Shown here: piece after piece, positions 31,492 through 43,900 of the stretch | Layout: each line of letters begins with the position of its first letter | Numbering within the stretch: position 1 is the stretch's first letter | Assembly (NCBI GenBank): GCA_003116875.1 | Contig: BCKT01000010.1 | Coordinates: 496,001-560,000, forward strand | DNA from: Takashimella koratensis | Lineage: Eukaryota > Basidiomycota > Tremellomycetes > Trichosporonales > Tetragoniomycetaceae | DNA: 64,000 nt | Direction: 5' to 3' | Position numbers and translations under genes: made by a program | Notes under the pieces: generated by a model | Told to the model about the DNA's origin: nothing | What the model saw: only the letters and a program-made list of their open reading frames with translations | Databases searched by the model: none

Positions 31492-32782
31492 CTATATGAT
31501 GTAGTTTGGCCGGTCGGGCCGAGGTGGAAGCAACGGTTTCGGTGTACCTGGCCGCTGTGAAAGGTCGTCCATGTATGGTAAAGGAGGTCGAGCTTGCGCC
31601 GTCTCGAGGCTGACGATGCTTTCCGGGCCGCGAAGAAGCTCATCCACCAAGGCAGATCGATGACCATTCTGGCCCCCTTCGGTCGCCATCATCTGATCAG
31701 GGTCGGGGACCTCGGCGCTCAACACCCAGCGTGCGGCTTCGGCCTGTTCGCGGGTCTCAGTGAATCGAGGAAGGGTTGGTAAGGGTAGGATGAGTCGAAA
31801 CCTGGGCAGGTCAGCATTTCAGCTATGAAAGGGCGTTGGTAAGCTGTTAAACCCACGCATCGTAGCCTGATGAGTAGAAGCCGAACAGACGCTTCTCGCG
31901 CAAGAATCCAAGACTCCCGTACAGAGCCAACGAAGACTTGTTGTTGTACTCGGTCTCAAGAACAATCTGCATCACAAGTCAGCTCCAGTCAGTCAGGGGA
32001 TGACTCGTCGCGCTCACCTCGTGCGCACCCCTCTTGGACATCTCCTCAATCTCCAGCTGCACGAGTTTCCTCCCTAATGGTCAGCTCAAGCCAGACTGGC
32101 TATGTACCAATTCCCCTTCGTCGACACCGCTTATCAACGCTGAGCATCGCGATGTAACCCCTATTTGTTCGATTCCTATGCTGATCTTGCTTGCACACGA
32201 CGATGGCGATTGCCTCCGTAGCCGTTGGTGTAGGAAAGACCTGCAAGGTATGAGCATGGGCCGGATGGCTGTCGCGTTGGCTCACGAGGAATGTAAGATG
32301 CGGCCTAATTGTCAGCTGAATCATTCCGGGACTACTAACCAGGTCATGAGAAAGTATCTGAATGTGTAGACTAGATAGAGTCAGTAGCTGCCTTCCCTAG
32401 TCTCGCGTACCATTATACCTGAAGACGTCAGCACAATTTGACACCGGTGAGCATCAACTTACGGCTCGCTGAGCTCGGCGGAGCACAGACGGATGATCGA
32501 CGGCAAGTCCTCCTCCTCATTTCGATAGGCCCTGTAAAACAGCTTGTCCCCTTTCTCATCCACGAGCGCCTCTACCGCTGGTGTCGTATTGAGGCTAACG
32601 GATGCGTCGGAAAACGACGGGGTACCGTCGGCCATCGCGCTGGCTCGAAGTTGAGCGGTAGTGGATGGGCCCGGGCCGGCTCCGGGCGACTCTGACTCGG
32701 ATGAGAAGGCGAGATTCACACTCGTAGAAGACAGAGGACCATCGCCGCCGCCTAATGATAGGCTGTCGATGTCGACGATCAT
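31492..32782 (-). CDS. MAK3: N-alpha-acetyltransferase NatC catalytic subunit
   Basis: Naa30/Mak3 homologue, which acetylates N-termini such as Met-Leu and Met-Ile on ribosome-associated nascent chains with Naa35 and Naa38. ATG 32782 starts a Ser/Pro-rich N-terminal extension. Core blocks are [61 protein letters not shown] (the R-R-x-G-I-G acetyl-CoA loop) and EIVLETEYNNKSSLALYGSLGFLREKRLF, all matching animal NAA30. The SEPYNVYTF junction needs an 8-nt microexon at 32418-32411 between introns of 44 and 40 nt. A C-terminal extension of about 100 residues follows the catalytic domain and ends RPDRPNYII. Confidence 0.92.
32411..32418 (-). other. MAK3: 8-nt microexon of the NatC gene
   Basis: GTATAATG between introns 32462-32419 and 32410-32371, all with GT-AG ends. 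It completes Pro and supplies Tyr, Asn and the first base of Val in SEPYNVYTF; animal NAA30 has SEPYSIYTY at the same place. Confidence 0.85.
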
Positions 32783-32955
32783 GTATTAAGTATGTGAGGG
32801 GTGATTGTAGGAGAGATGAACAGTTGAAGGATGGAAAGTGGGGGTGGAGGATTTCAACGTTATGGTTTCCAGTCAGGCACGCGATGGACGTTGAAACCGA
32901 TCAATCTACCGCTAACATCTCTTCACTCTCTTCCACATTCACCTCAACCCCCACC

Positions 32956-35244
32956 ATGAGCTCTCCACTCGCAGGCATGAGCGTGTCCATTGACGCGCAG
33001 ACGATAAACGACTCGCTACGGAGACGGATACGAAGTATCGATGCATCCGGCTCGTTGGTTTACGCCAAGCAGTAAGTCTCCCTCCCTACCTCATGTCGTG
33101 AGCTGACCTCCCACTTCCAGGCGCAATCCAAGCGAGAAGCGGACCGACGACCTCGAGCGGATATGGAACGAGTACCCGTCGGGCTTGCTGGAGCTATCCG
33201 AGGAGGAGCTCGCGGCTGCACCTCCCAACACGCGTTACGATGATGATCAAGCGGACGAGGTTAAGGAGGAGAAGAAGCAGATCACAGATGGAGCGGGGAC
33301 GATGACGAGTGAACAAATGGAGGCCCTTCGATCAGAGGTCTTTGCCAATCTGAAGTGAGTCGATGGCTAATTTTCTGGCGAACCGTCCTAACTCTTCAGC
33401 ACTGCACGTAACGAGCTGTGGTATGCTCTGGAGATGGCCAAGACCCTCTCTCTTTCCTCCGGCTTCACCAACAACCCCCCTGTCGAACCTGGCTCGAACC
33501 GGAAGCCCAACTCCAAACGACCAGCGGTACCCACCATTACTCCATCCTCAACCGACGCTCCTATTCTGCCCGCGGGAACGTACTCAACTACGCCTGCGGC
33601 CCCACCTACGCGGTCTCAAGTGCAAGAGGCGGTCGAATTGGATGCTGCGGTACAAGGGAAGAAAAGGGCACTGGACGAGTGCACAACGATGATCGACGCC
33701 GCGATTGACGAGTTGGAGCTGATGGCTGCCGCCGGGGAGAGATTTTGGACAGATGTGAGAGGGTTGAGAGATGGAATGGGGAGTAGTGGGAGGGCAAGGG
33801 GACAGTGGGCGGTGTTGCCGAAACCAGACTTTGGGCGGAGCATGACGGAGGGAGAAAAAGCCAAAGATGTCATCATCCCTTATGCCCTCGATGAAGGTAG
33901 GTCAGGCGTTGCTCAATGGTTTCAAGCTGTACTAACACACCCCAGCTCCTCCTTCGCTTCGTGCTCGGAGCCTCGCAGCATTTGACCTCGACCCAAATAA
34001 GGTCGACTCGCTCACTTTCGGAGCCCGTTCACACCTTCGTCTTCGGGTGACACTGACATCTGCGGCCGGAACGCTGCTACAATCGTCACGAGTCTATGAT
34101 GCGCGAGGAGAGGATGGGAAGGATGTGTTTGGGCTGATTCAGGCAGCGCAGCGGGAAACGATTGATGAAGAGCTGTTCAATGAGGTGGGTCGTGAGATGG
34201 TTCATTGCTGACAAAAGATACGGGGCGAAGCAGTCCGGCTGGAGAATGCTGTTGTGGAGGAAAGACGAGTATCTCTGAAAGTAGGGCAGGAGGAGCTGGT
34301 TTTTGAGATGGTACGTCCCCACACTGATCGTCGCTGATGAACAGTACGACTCTACACACCCTCCTTCGGCGACATCGCCAACAGCAACATGCGACCTTGT
34401 CCTCGCTTCAGCGCGTCTCGGTCTCCTCCACCAACATCGGAGACGAAAAGCACGCATCATCAGTCCTCCAGCCTCCGGAACACCCGTCGCTCCTACATCC
34501 ATTCTCCTTCCAATCATCCAAACCGTGCTCTTCCACGCCTGCTGTGCGCGGCTGCAACCAGTCTTGGAAATGTTGGCAGCGACTCTGGAACGCGCCGGGA
34601 TTAGTGCCCGAGTGGACACGATGTTTTCACCAGGGGACGAATCTGGGCAGGACGTTGTGCGATCCATGTTGTCTGGTGGAGGTCGAATCGACGGGCTGGG
34701 GGCTGTCATCACGCTCAGGATCGAGGAGTGGTGAGTTTGACCATGGTATTCGTGCTAATCCCTAGTCCCGGGATTACACTCAACGTAACTGCTCCGTCAA
34801 GCGTCAGCGTGACAACATCGGTGGCCACGTTCCCTCTCAAGGACTCGGACTACATGCCGGTCGCACTGGCCGACGATATCGGGTCTCAGCTCACTCGTCG
34901 CGCTCTGGCCGTTCTGCAAGATTCGGCCAAGGACGATGTTCGGCAACATATTGTCTTTGACGATCTCGAAGGCACGGTCCTTGTTTCATCTCACGGAACC
35001 ATGGCGTGAGTGTTGACTTGTCCGACTACATTGTTCATTGGGATCCTTCCTGGGTCGGTTGGGCCGAGGCGGAGAGACATGAGGTGCCAGAGTCGAGGCT
35101 GACGCAAGCAGCGTGACTATTCCGCCGCCCTTTGACCGGGTCACCGTCGATGGAGACCATTCGTTGGGGATCTACGATCGTCAGTCTGACCAGGGCCTAG
35201 TCTCCTGGCTGCAGGAGGTCGCAGGGCGGATACCAACACCCTAG
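32956..35244 (+). CDS. MED17: Mediator complex subunit 17
   Basis: Probable head-module subunit of the RNA polymerase II Mediator. ATG 32956 (MSSPLAGMSVSIDAQ). Recognisable features are LNTARNELWYALEMAKTLSL after a short acidic segment, a WAVLPKPDFGRSM stretch, then KDVIIPYALDEAPPSLRARSLAAFDLD, which resembles the conserved MED17 core. After that come alternating strands and helices, including ILLPIIQTVLFHACCARLQPVLEML. Eight or so introns. I place the last intron (107 nt, donor GTGAGT at 35007) before a final exon encoding VTIPPPFDRVTVDG...WLQEVAGRIPTP, stop at 35242-35244; reading through the donor would instead stop at once. The overall length of about 600 aa suits MED17. Assignment rests on pattern memory, so it is fairly sure rather than certain. 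Confidence 0.72.
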
Positions 35245-35729
35245 TCTCTCGATGCGACATGCAGATCGGCATTCAACAGAATCCTATGCACACAAGATGC
35301 CTCTGTTGCCCCAGTCGGCGCTCACGTGACCAATTTGAACGGGGTCAAATTCTGGCACTTTTACCGCTTGCGGTAGAGTTTGAATGGGGAATTGCTGAAT
35401 GTGGCATATTGACCCTTCATCGTCTCAAAGATTGAGAGCGGGCGACCCTCGAAATGTCTCGCATCATTGTCCAACTTCATTTCGTGTCAACGCCTCGTTC
35501 CGGACGCTCTCAGGCTCGAAGGGTCGCACCAGTAACGATCGAGCCAGACTTTTGCATGGTTCTCGCTTTACAGCACCATTCAAACTCAAGAACTTTGCCT
35601 CCGCCCTTTCTTCCGACCCATGCTTGACACTCGTCGAGGTCGTCCTCCCCCCCCTACCCCAGACTCAATTACTCCTGAACGCCCTCGACCTGATTCAGCT
35701 GATCCTATTGACTCTGACCCAACCTCTGA
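35245..35729. other. Spacer after MED17
   Basis: 485 bp. A plus-strand frame from 35399 has no homology or splice logic. No supported gene. Confidence 0.35.
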
Positions 35730-35938
35730 ATGGCCCCAGAGACTGATGAACAAGTGTCGAGGCCAAAGTCTCCGATGGCAAGGGACACCAACGCCGATGG
35801 CGGCAAGGCGTGAGTCTTCCTCAAGACCAGGGGTTTAGCTTACGTGTGAATAGGTCACTGAGACAACGACATGGTTGGATGTCACCCAAGAGTGAGGGAA
35901 CAATGGGCCGATATTCAGGCACTTACACAACTGAATAA
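35730..35938 (+). CDS. Candidate small spliced gene (54 aa)
   Basis: ATG 35730 opens MAPETDEQVSRPKSPMARD and a donor GTGAGT at 35810. A 44-nt intron ends ATAG at 35853, and exon 2 continues in phase (SLRQRHGWMSPKSEGTMGRY) to TAA 35936-35938. The intron size and sites match the real introns of the window. There is no homology I know, and chance cannot be excluded. Confidence 0.3.
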
Positions 35939-36372
35939 CGTACTTAATCACCTAAGGCTTCAACCCAGACACCGAGCGAACGGAAGAGTGTGAAAGAACA
36001 AATCTTAGACCCATGGTGTGACTGAGAAGTGACCGGATCAGGTCTGGATCTGTCTCGATCCTGGGCCCGCCGCGCCGAGTCCGTATCGATCGGACACTGA
36101 CCACAACCACCATCCATCGCCCTCGGCCCCTTCTGAAAAGATATATAAACCCCACCCCACAACCTCGTTCGATTTCTTTTTCCTCACCTGAACTCTTCAC
36201 AACCGACCACCCAAAGCACTCTCAACACCGCCCAACCAACCTCCTCTCCCCTCCTCCCCCCCTCCGCCCTATTCTTCTCTCCGACCTCCCACTTCTTCTT
36301 CCCTCCGACCATTCTCCCTCCTCTACCTCTCTCTCTCTTCACCCACCTTCTCTTCAACCCAACCTCAACGTC
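35939..36372. promoter_or_regulatory. Promoter and CT-rich leader of the surface-protein gene
   Basis: TATATAAA at 36142-36149 lies about 225 bp before the ATG at 36373, followed by a strongly pyrimidine-rich leader (about 36230-36365). Both are hallmarks of highly expressed fungal genes. Confidence 0.65.
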
Positions 36373-37529
36373 ATGTACTTCTCCGTGAAGACCGTTGCGA
36401 TCATCGCCGCCTCTGGCATGCTCGCTGCCTCTCCTGCGGCTGCTGGGCCTATCGCCGAGCGCTCCACCTCGACCCAGTCGCTCTGCCAGAAGACCAACTA
36501 CGGCGCTTCCGGCACCCCCTGGACCTCGAGCTCGACCCCGGGCTCCTTCTGCTCCAAGTCCAAGCCCGGTAACTCGGCCGAATGGCAGGCTATCCCCTAC
36601 GCCGACGGCTACGACACGGTCAAGTGCGCTACTTGGTCTTGGTCGTGGTCCTCTTGGTCCTGGGTCAAGGGTGGCGGTGAGTTTTGCTCAAAACATCTTT
36701 TACAAACACAGCTGACGCCAAGATAGGTATCGACGTCTGCTACAACGGTAACAAGGCCCAGTCCGTCCCCTGGGGTCTTAACCTCCCGCACAAGATTGGC
36801 TCGTCCACTGTCTACCTTTGGGGCCTCGGCTGCGGCGGCAAGACTTCCACTGTGACCAAGAGCAACACTCAGACCTCGTCTGTTGCCGCTTCTTCGTCCA
36901 AGGCTGCGACTACCACCGCTGCCTTGTCGTCTTCCGCTGCTGCCACCACCTCCAAGGCTTCGTCTGCCGCCGCCTCGTCCGCCGCCTCGTCGTCTGGTGG
37001 CAACATCGTCTCGTCCGTTGTCGGCGGTGCCTCGTCCGTTCTTAGCGTTGCCTCCTCGGCCGCTGCCGTCGTCACTAGCTCCGTCGCCTCGGCCGTCTCG
37101 TCTGCCGCCGCCGCCGCCACCACCACCGCCGCTGTCGACCCGTCCACCCTCCCGCTCTGCGAGGCTGACTTCCAGGTGCAGTACCTCAACTACACCGTCG
37201 TCGCCCCCAACGGTGTCTGGACCGGTCTTACCGTCGGTGCCGCCGCCCAGGACGCTTCTTACATGACCTACACTCTCGCGACCTCGGTCGACGACTGTCT
37301 CGCTGCTTGCGACCAGATTCAGGGCTGTGTCTTCGTCAACACCTACTACGACCGTGAGGATGACGAGGCTACCCTCCCCAAGCACACTCCCGGTGTCCTC
37401 ACCTGCGCCATGTTCTCTTCGTGCGTCCCGACCTCGTCGAACAACAACTGGGGTGGCCAGAACGACCCGAACATCATTGAGAACTCGAACGGCTACTGCA
37501 AGTCGGCTGCGTGCGGCGCTTCCTCGTAG
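36373..37529 (+). CDS. Secreted Ser/Ala-rich cell-surface protein with Cys-rich C-terminal domain
   Basis: Two exons joined by a 55-nt intron after VKGGG. Signal peptide MYFSVKTVAIIAASGMLAASPAAAG is followed by a Cys-containing N-terminal domain (WSWSWSSWSWVKGGGIDVCYNG). A long Ser/Ala/Thr linker (about residues 165-255), probably O-mannosylated, follows. The C-terminal domain (SVDDCLAACDQIQGCVFVN, then LTCAMFSSCVP and a CKSAACG end) has spacing like a PAN/Apple-type disulfide domain. That Cys pattern occurs in secreted basidiomycete surface proteins. No GPI-like tail is seen. Strong C-ending codon bias and the TATA/CT leader suggest abundant expression. Stop at 37527-37529. Confidence 0.82.
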
Positions 37530-37929
37530 ACCGCTTAACCACGGTAGACGATTTGCCCGTACATAGTCTCTAGCTAGTTCTCGAGTGTCAGTAGTGTTAG
37601 TAGTTTTGCTTGGTTTGGTCCATAACCCTATGCAGACAGTCGTTTGCGAGCTGTGTTGGTGCCCCTAGGAGTCTGTAATGACTAACCGCTCTGTCTTTGC
37701 TGGGACTTGAGAGAAGCTGACGATGGCCGAGGCTTGGAAGTGCCACGTTGCGCCGGCGTCACTTTCAACACAGCAGCTATAGATAGTTGCTGGATATTTG
37801 TCTACTCTTGCACACAAAAGTATAGACCAAGAGCTGCTCAATGACCAAGATATATGTGCGATATAAACGTAATGAGGCTACAGTGAAGCGGGAATCGACC
37901 AGTCTGGTATGATACAACAACAATCCCAT
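37530..37929. other. Convergent 3' flanks
   Basis: 400 bp between the surface-protein gene and the CSF1 stop. A/T-rich signals only; no gene. Confidence 0.4.
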
Positions 37930-40900
37930 CTATCTCGACTCGCGACGTTCACGCGTCTCCTTGTCCTGCTTCTCCTGCTTGACCTCCTCCTCACCCGCTC
38001 GCTTGGCCTCCACGACTGGGTCTTTCCTGTCCGGTAACTGCTTCTCGTACAGCTTCAACAATCTGGTTTCGTCAGCACATACTCTTCCCTTACCCAGTCT
38101 ACTTACAGGTCCATCCCTTGCTCCAGCGGAAGGGTCACAAACTTGTGACTCAACGAAGGGAGCTCTTTCACCCCTTCGTGGAACTTGGGTACCAACATCG
38201 CCGCGTCTCCTGTGGCATCACCCAGAATCTTGAGTTTGGGCACCGGGATAGCCTTGGGCATCGCCCCTCGTCGTCGGAACACGAGGGACTCAGGGGTGAT
38301 CGCCACCTTGGCCGCTTCGTCCGCACTAGGTCGACGTGCTTTGCGCGGAGACAGGCCCGTGCTGACTCCTTGACGGCGAGCACGAGCGAGTTGCTGATCG
38401 TCGATACCCTTGAGTAAACGGCGGAACGACTTGTACGCAGCTTCGAAGAAATTCGGCATGAATTGGAAATCACCATCGGTGTCGCCCCATACCAAGTCAA
38501 AGTCGAAATCGATCGTCGTGGGTTTTGGGTATTCGATCGAGTCCATTTTAAGTGTCTACGATTAGTATTGCTCAATCTTCCACTTACCAAGCTGGGCAAA
38601 TACGCCACGACCTTTTGGCTATGCCTCATGGCCTTGGAGATCAAGTCGCTAGCCGAGATATCCCTTCTCTCAATTCGTACCGCCTTGCGACCGTCGCTAA
38701 TCTCCCATCGGACAAACTGCACCGACATCCCCAAGTCACGCTGGGGCAGGTCCGCCCTCGTGAGTTGCCTCTTGAGATCCGCTTCTACTTTGCCCACAAC
38801 GAAGCGGTAGAATTCCGCCACCGTTCCGTCCTCGTAGTCATCTGCAAAGATACCCACATCAATCCCGTCAAAGTCGAATCGCATCGTCTGTGCCGTCTTG
38901 ACCTGGTTGGTCTGGCCCGAGGTTTGGAGGAGGACAACCGCGGGTGCGGACGGTTCATCGTCTTTACGCAGCTTCATCGCCTTGACCATGTCTGACCGTT
39001 GCGCTGCGATCCTGTTCTGAGTTTCAACCGTGTCGAAGAAGGAGTAAAAGTGACCCAGGAGTCGAGGAATGGCCGGGAGACGGAGGATCCCATGGAATTG
39101 ACCAGCATGCACGACGAACGCAAGGAACACTTGTGCAGTCGGGTCGAGCGCATGCTGTGTCCAGTCGTCCGCCAGCGTGACCTTTGCAGGTTCGAGTCTG
39201 ATATCAGCTCAGCCTAGAAACATTACTCACTGGAATCGGACAATGTTGACATCACCGATGAACAAATTGCCGTAAAGATCTCCTCCCTCGATGGACATTC
39301 TCAACACCGTCGAGTCATCCGTGACCGCTGTTGCCCGAGCCGACCGTCGGAGTGTGTTGAACGAGATCCCATCGCTCCTGACGTCTCCCGAGATATCACC
39401 TCTCGCAGCGACCTGGATTAACCCGATATTCAAATCAATCTCCGTCTTCTCCCCATTTGACAGAGTACGCAGGACGATTGGTGTCATTTCGAGGTGAGCA
39501 CGGGATACCGCGATACTCGCGTCAAAGTCGATACTTCGGAATCGAACGAGCGCCGCGACGGAAAGCTTTGACGGCGCGTTGGAGACTGGAACCGCGACGT
39601 TGGCGTCGATCACACCCGCTCTCAACGGGATATCCAGCTTGGGCGCGTTGTCCACCCATACGGCGATGAAGATGAGCCACGCGCTGAAAGCTTCGAGACG
39701 GAACTTTGCAGCGATCTGCGAATCGAAGACAATAGAAAGCCCTCTGTGATAGTCTTCGCCCGCAGACGAGCAAAGCGCGATAGAGAACGCCATATCCTTG
39801 GCTCCAGCTTCGATACAACCCCGGCCCTGATCGGCAAACTCGTGACTGAGGTACGCTGTCACTCCGGAGACTGTCCCCGCCAGCGTCGTCGTGTCTTCTC
39901 CACCTAACAATGTACTCGCGATGAAACCACCACTGTCCCATCGGAGATCAACGTAGGCGTTGGAATCAGGGGCACATGAGAAGCGCAACTCGGACCGATC
40001 GATACGGAGAGTGACACGTAGTCTCAAGCGCCCAGTCGGAGCCTCGGCGATAGCTTCGAGGGCCGTTTCGGTCACAGGGATAGCGATGAGTTCGATCTTG
40101 CGATCAATCGGGATAGGTACCGATGTGACGCGTTTCTTCACGCGTGTCTCGATTCGATTAACGATTTGAACGAAGAAAGGAAGAATAGTTGGTCGAAGGG
40201 TATTGTGACTCTCATGTACCGCCGAGTTGAACAACAATACCGCCTGCTCGTTCTCGTCTGGGCCCGTATATTCCATCCAAACCGAGACTGTCGGAAGCGT
40301 AAACGTATCATGCCAATCAAATCGGCTCGATCGCCCCCGGATATCCTTGGGTACCTTTTGGTCACTCGCTCGGTGAAACTCGACGAGACCGCTATTGAAG
40401 ACAAACGAGCTGCGAATGATAACACGCCGCGGCCGCCGATCGCTTGCTGCTGTCGTTGGCGCCGACTGGCCTTCGTACTTGACCGCGATAGCGTCTGGGT
40501 GGTCGTGCTTTGTCCACTCGGCGAGGTAATCTTTCTCCATTTGGAACAACTGCTGTTTACCTTGTTCGTAGAGATCGACAAGCTTGAACACGCCGTCGGC
40601 GATATCGGGAGTGAGAGAGAGCTTGAAATCCGTAGCCGAGCAGTGAGCGGAGAGAGTCCACAAGTCGTCCTGAGTTGCCATTTGCGCTTCGCTATCGATA
40701 CTCGGCAAGCTCATGCGGTTGGTCGACTTGTGAAAGTCTCCAGCAAAGTGTTCAGCAACACTTTGGTCGAACCTGTCGTCAGCAAAGTCGGAGCAACACT
40801 CACTTGTCCAAAAACTGTAGAACCATTTGCTGCACTTTGAACCTGGCTGTCTCGCCTCGCCGACTTGTAAAGCTCATCACGCGGATCGAATACAACAGTG

Positions 40901-43900
40901 CCGGTTTCGGTCCGTCTCTCTTGCCCACATCATTCGTCGCTTCCAGCGGGATCGCAATCCCAAACCCAGTCGCTTCGATCGTGACCAGCCTTGATGCGAA
41001 CCACGACTCTGGCGTCTCACCGGGCTCAAGCCTCTTGAGCACCTTACTCGTGTGCTCCTTGACCTCTGCGACCTCGTCTGCGCGCGCTTCACGGAGCAAC
41101 GCGAGGTCAGAGGACCAGCTTCTGATCAAGTCAGCCATCTCGCTCAGTGCCGAGATATGCATGACAGTATGCACGTGGCTGAGCGAGATAGACAGCTGGG
41201 ACGGCGAGGTATCCGTGGAAGGGATCTCCTCCGCATCGATATCGACAACCATGTACGCGGAGCGGGACTTGCGAACGGGCTCGGCGTGTTGAGACATGAT
41301 TGAATTGCCTAGCTGTCCGAGGGACAGACCGACGTGGCTTGCCTTGGCATGCCATTGGAGCTCGCGAGTACGTGTCGACGCGTTCGTCGCGGAAGCCGCC
41401 AGATCGAGGGCTTCGAAGAGTAGCGTTGTAGGTACGTCGTCTGCACGTAAGCCCACTCGAATACCAGCAACTTTTCCTTGCACGTCAAACAGCATCTTGG
41501 GCTTTGGGGCCATCGACTGGGACGCTTCTCGAGTTCGAGACGAGAGACCTTTTTGAATCCCTTGGCGGTACTCATTGAACAAATCGATCGCGTCCGATCC
41601 CATCCTCTGGTGTAGCGACAACAGCCTATCCAGCGTCGCGGGCTTGAGCACACCGGTGAATAGGCCCAGGTTGATACGCGCCGTCAAGACCGACTCGTTA
41701 TGGGTCGTCGCGTGACTCCCTGTGGCCGTGAACGAAGGGAGTCGGATCGTTGACGAGTCTTTACTCTTGGTGCGTTTGGACGAAGTGTAAGCGCCAACGA
41801 CTTGGGGGTCGACACGCATACCGAATCGGATATCCGAGGCTGTCCCTTGGCGAGTAGCATAGACGGATCCAACGTCCCACCCGACCCAGAGCGACTTGGC
41901 AGCGCGGATATGAATGTGTGCTGAACCCATACGCACGTCGATGGACAGGTTGCTCGGAGCTGATGGTGTCTCGCTCGGCTCGGAGATTGGTAAAAGCGGC
42001 ATCGATGGGCGTCTCGTCTGCGCTCGCATCTTCTCCACAAACGGGCGATACAACCTAAGTCTATCAGCAGAACCCAAGCCTTTGACTCACTCATAGTGGT
42101 GCTTTCTCCAGTCCTGTCCGAAATCGAAGAACGCCTTGAGTTGGGGCCGCGAATCAAACTCGAAAGATTGGAGATTGAGTAACAGTCTACAACCTGTTGC
42201 AGGTGACGAATCGGCAAGGCACCGTAAGGTTCGGAGCGAGGAAGAGACCAAGACGCGGTCTTCTGCTGACTCGGCTTCGAAGAGGACCATATCGAGTGCG
42301 TCGCATGTGAGAGTGACAAAGTTTCGCGCGTCTTTCCCTGCACAAGCGTAGTTGCCACTTGCACTTCTCATAGCACCGGATCCTTGACCGCCCTGGGCCG
42401 TTGCCTTGAGTCGGATCCCACCTGCGGATACAGAGGCAGTAGCCGTCTCGATCTGAGCGTCGACGATGATCGCGAAATCCACGGGCGACGTATCGAGCCC
42501 CTTGGGAGAGACTTCCGCGACAGGCGACTCCCTCTCCGCTGTCTCTGCCCGCTTCTGCATGTCCATACTCATCTGAATCGCAGGGAGGATACTGTTCTCC
42601 AGATCCACTTCAATCTCCTGTAGCGCAACCAACGCCCGAACCTCTCTTGACTTGGACGACTCCCCACCTCTCCCCATCACCGACATCTTCTTATCGTGCA
42701 TCCCCACTGAGGCGGTCGCAATCCTTAGCGTCGTCGCTGCGATCTCCCCCGTCGAACCCAACATCCGCCCATGATGCTTGATACTGATCGCTCCGATCTT
42801 GGCAAAGACACCGATCGATTCCTCTTTCCTGCCGAGCCCCGCATCGTCGTCGACTTCCGCAATGAGTGTACCGAACGCATCTCGACACCATCGCTGGCGC
42901 GCCATGAAGGGCTCGTCGCTACCGAGAAAATCGTCAAGCTTGCACAGATCACGCACGACAGCGGTTCCAAGCTCGGCACGAGTCCAGCTGCCTCCTCCGT
43001 CGGCTCGGGGAGTAGGCGGCTCGGAGACGGTATGCGGTGGGAGAGATCGCAACCAATGCCTGAACCGAGCGAGTGCTAGCCAGCCCAAATCCCGTCGGAT
43101 ATTCCGCTGATCACCTACGTGCAGACCGTACGCCGCCTCGAAAACAAACGCCGGCTGAGTAGACAACAAGTCGCTTGCCGTCGCCTCTTTCAGGATATTC
43201 CACATCGTCTCCGCCGACGACCGCGCCGAGGTCTTCTTATCAAACGCAGTCGCCACGCCGGTCCACATATCCACGAGGTCGGCGATAAACGGACTCGCAG
43301 CGGTAACCGCGTCAACATCGCACGAAGTTGTTTTTAGCTGCACCGTTTGATCCTCTCCTTTCTTGGCGATCCTGACACCCAAGCTCGTCGCAACGAGCTG
43401 GACAAGCGGGGCGACATCAAAGATACGGTCGTTGATATCGAGCAAAGTAATATCGGCAGGCAATCGAGCGGCGTTTCCAACCACTTCAAGCGAGCGAGTT
43501 ACTACTGCAATGTCGAGAGCCGAATCAAGTCCACGATCCGTATCTGATGGCGTATTGACAGCTCGCAATCCAACACCTTTGGCTGTTATCCTCACGATCG
43601 GTGTATTCTCTGCTCCAACAGTACCCAAGACTGAAGGGATCTGAACATCGAATATCAAAGCACCCATCTCGGTCTTATCCGTCAGAACCGCAGAGGTGTG
43701 GGTCGCCAGCAGAGCGTCAAGCTGAAGCGCTGGTCTAATTATCTTTCATGTCAGCTACGACTTCACCATTTACTTACTCGGCAACTGAAAGCGTCTATAA
43801 TCCCCGCGACCGTCCTAACCGTCTGCGGATTGAACTCGAACACGACTTGTCGTACCGTTATCCGATTGACCAGTCCAAACTCTGCTCTGGGCGCAGACGA

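Noticed and set aside
35399..35746. A 115-codon plus-strand frame after MED17
   Set aside because: No homology, no signal, no intron pattern, and a composition typical of spacer DNA.
36609..37385. A 258-codon minus-strand frame opposite the secreted surface protein
   Set aside because: Gly/Arg/Asp-rich mirror of Ser/Ala-rich codons of the real gene, which has a signal peptide and a clean intron.
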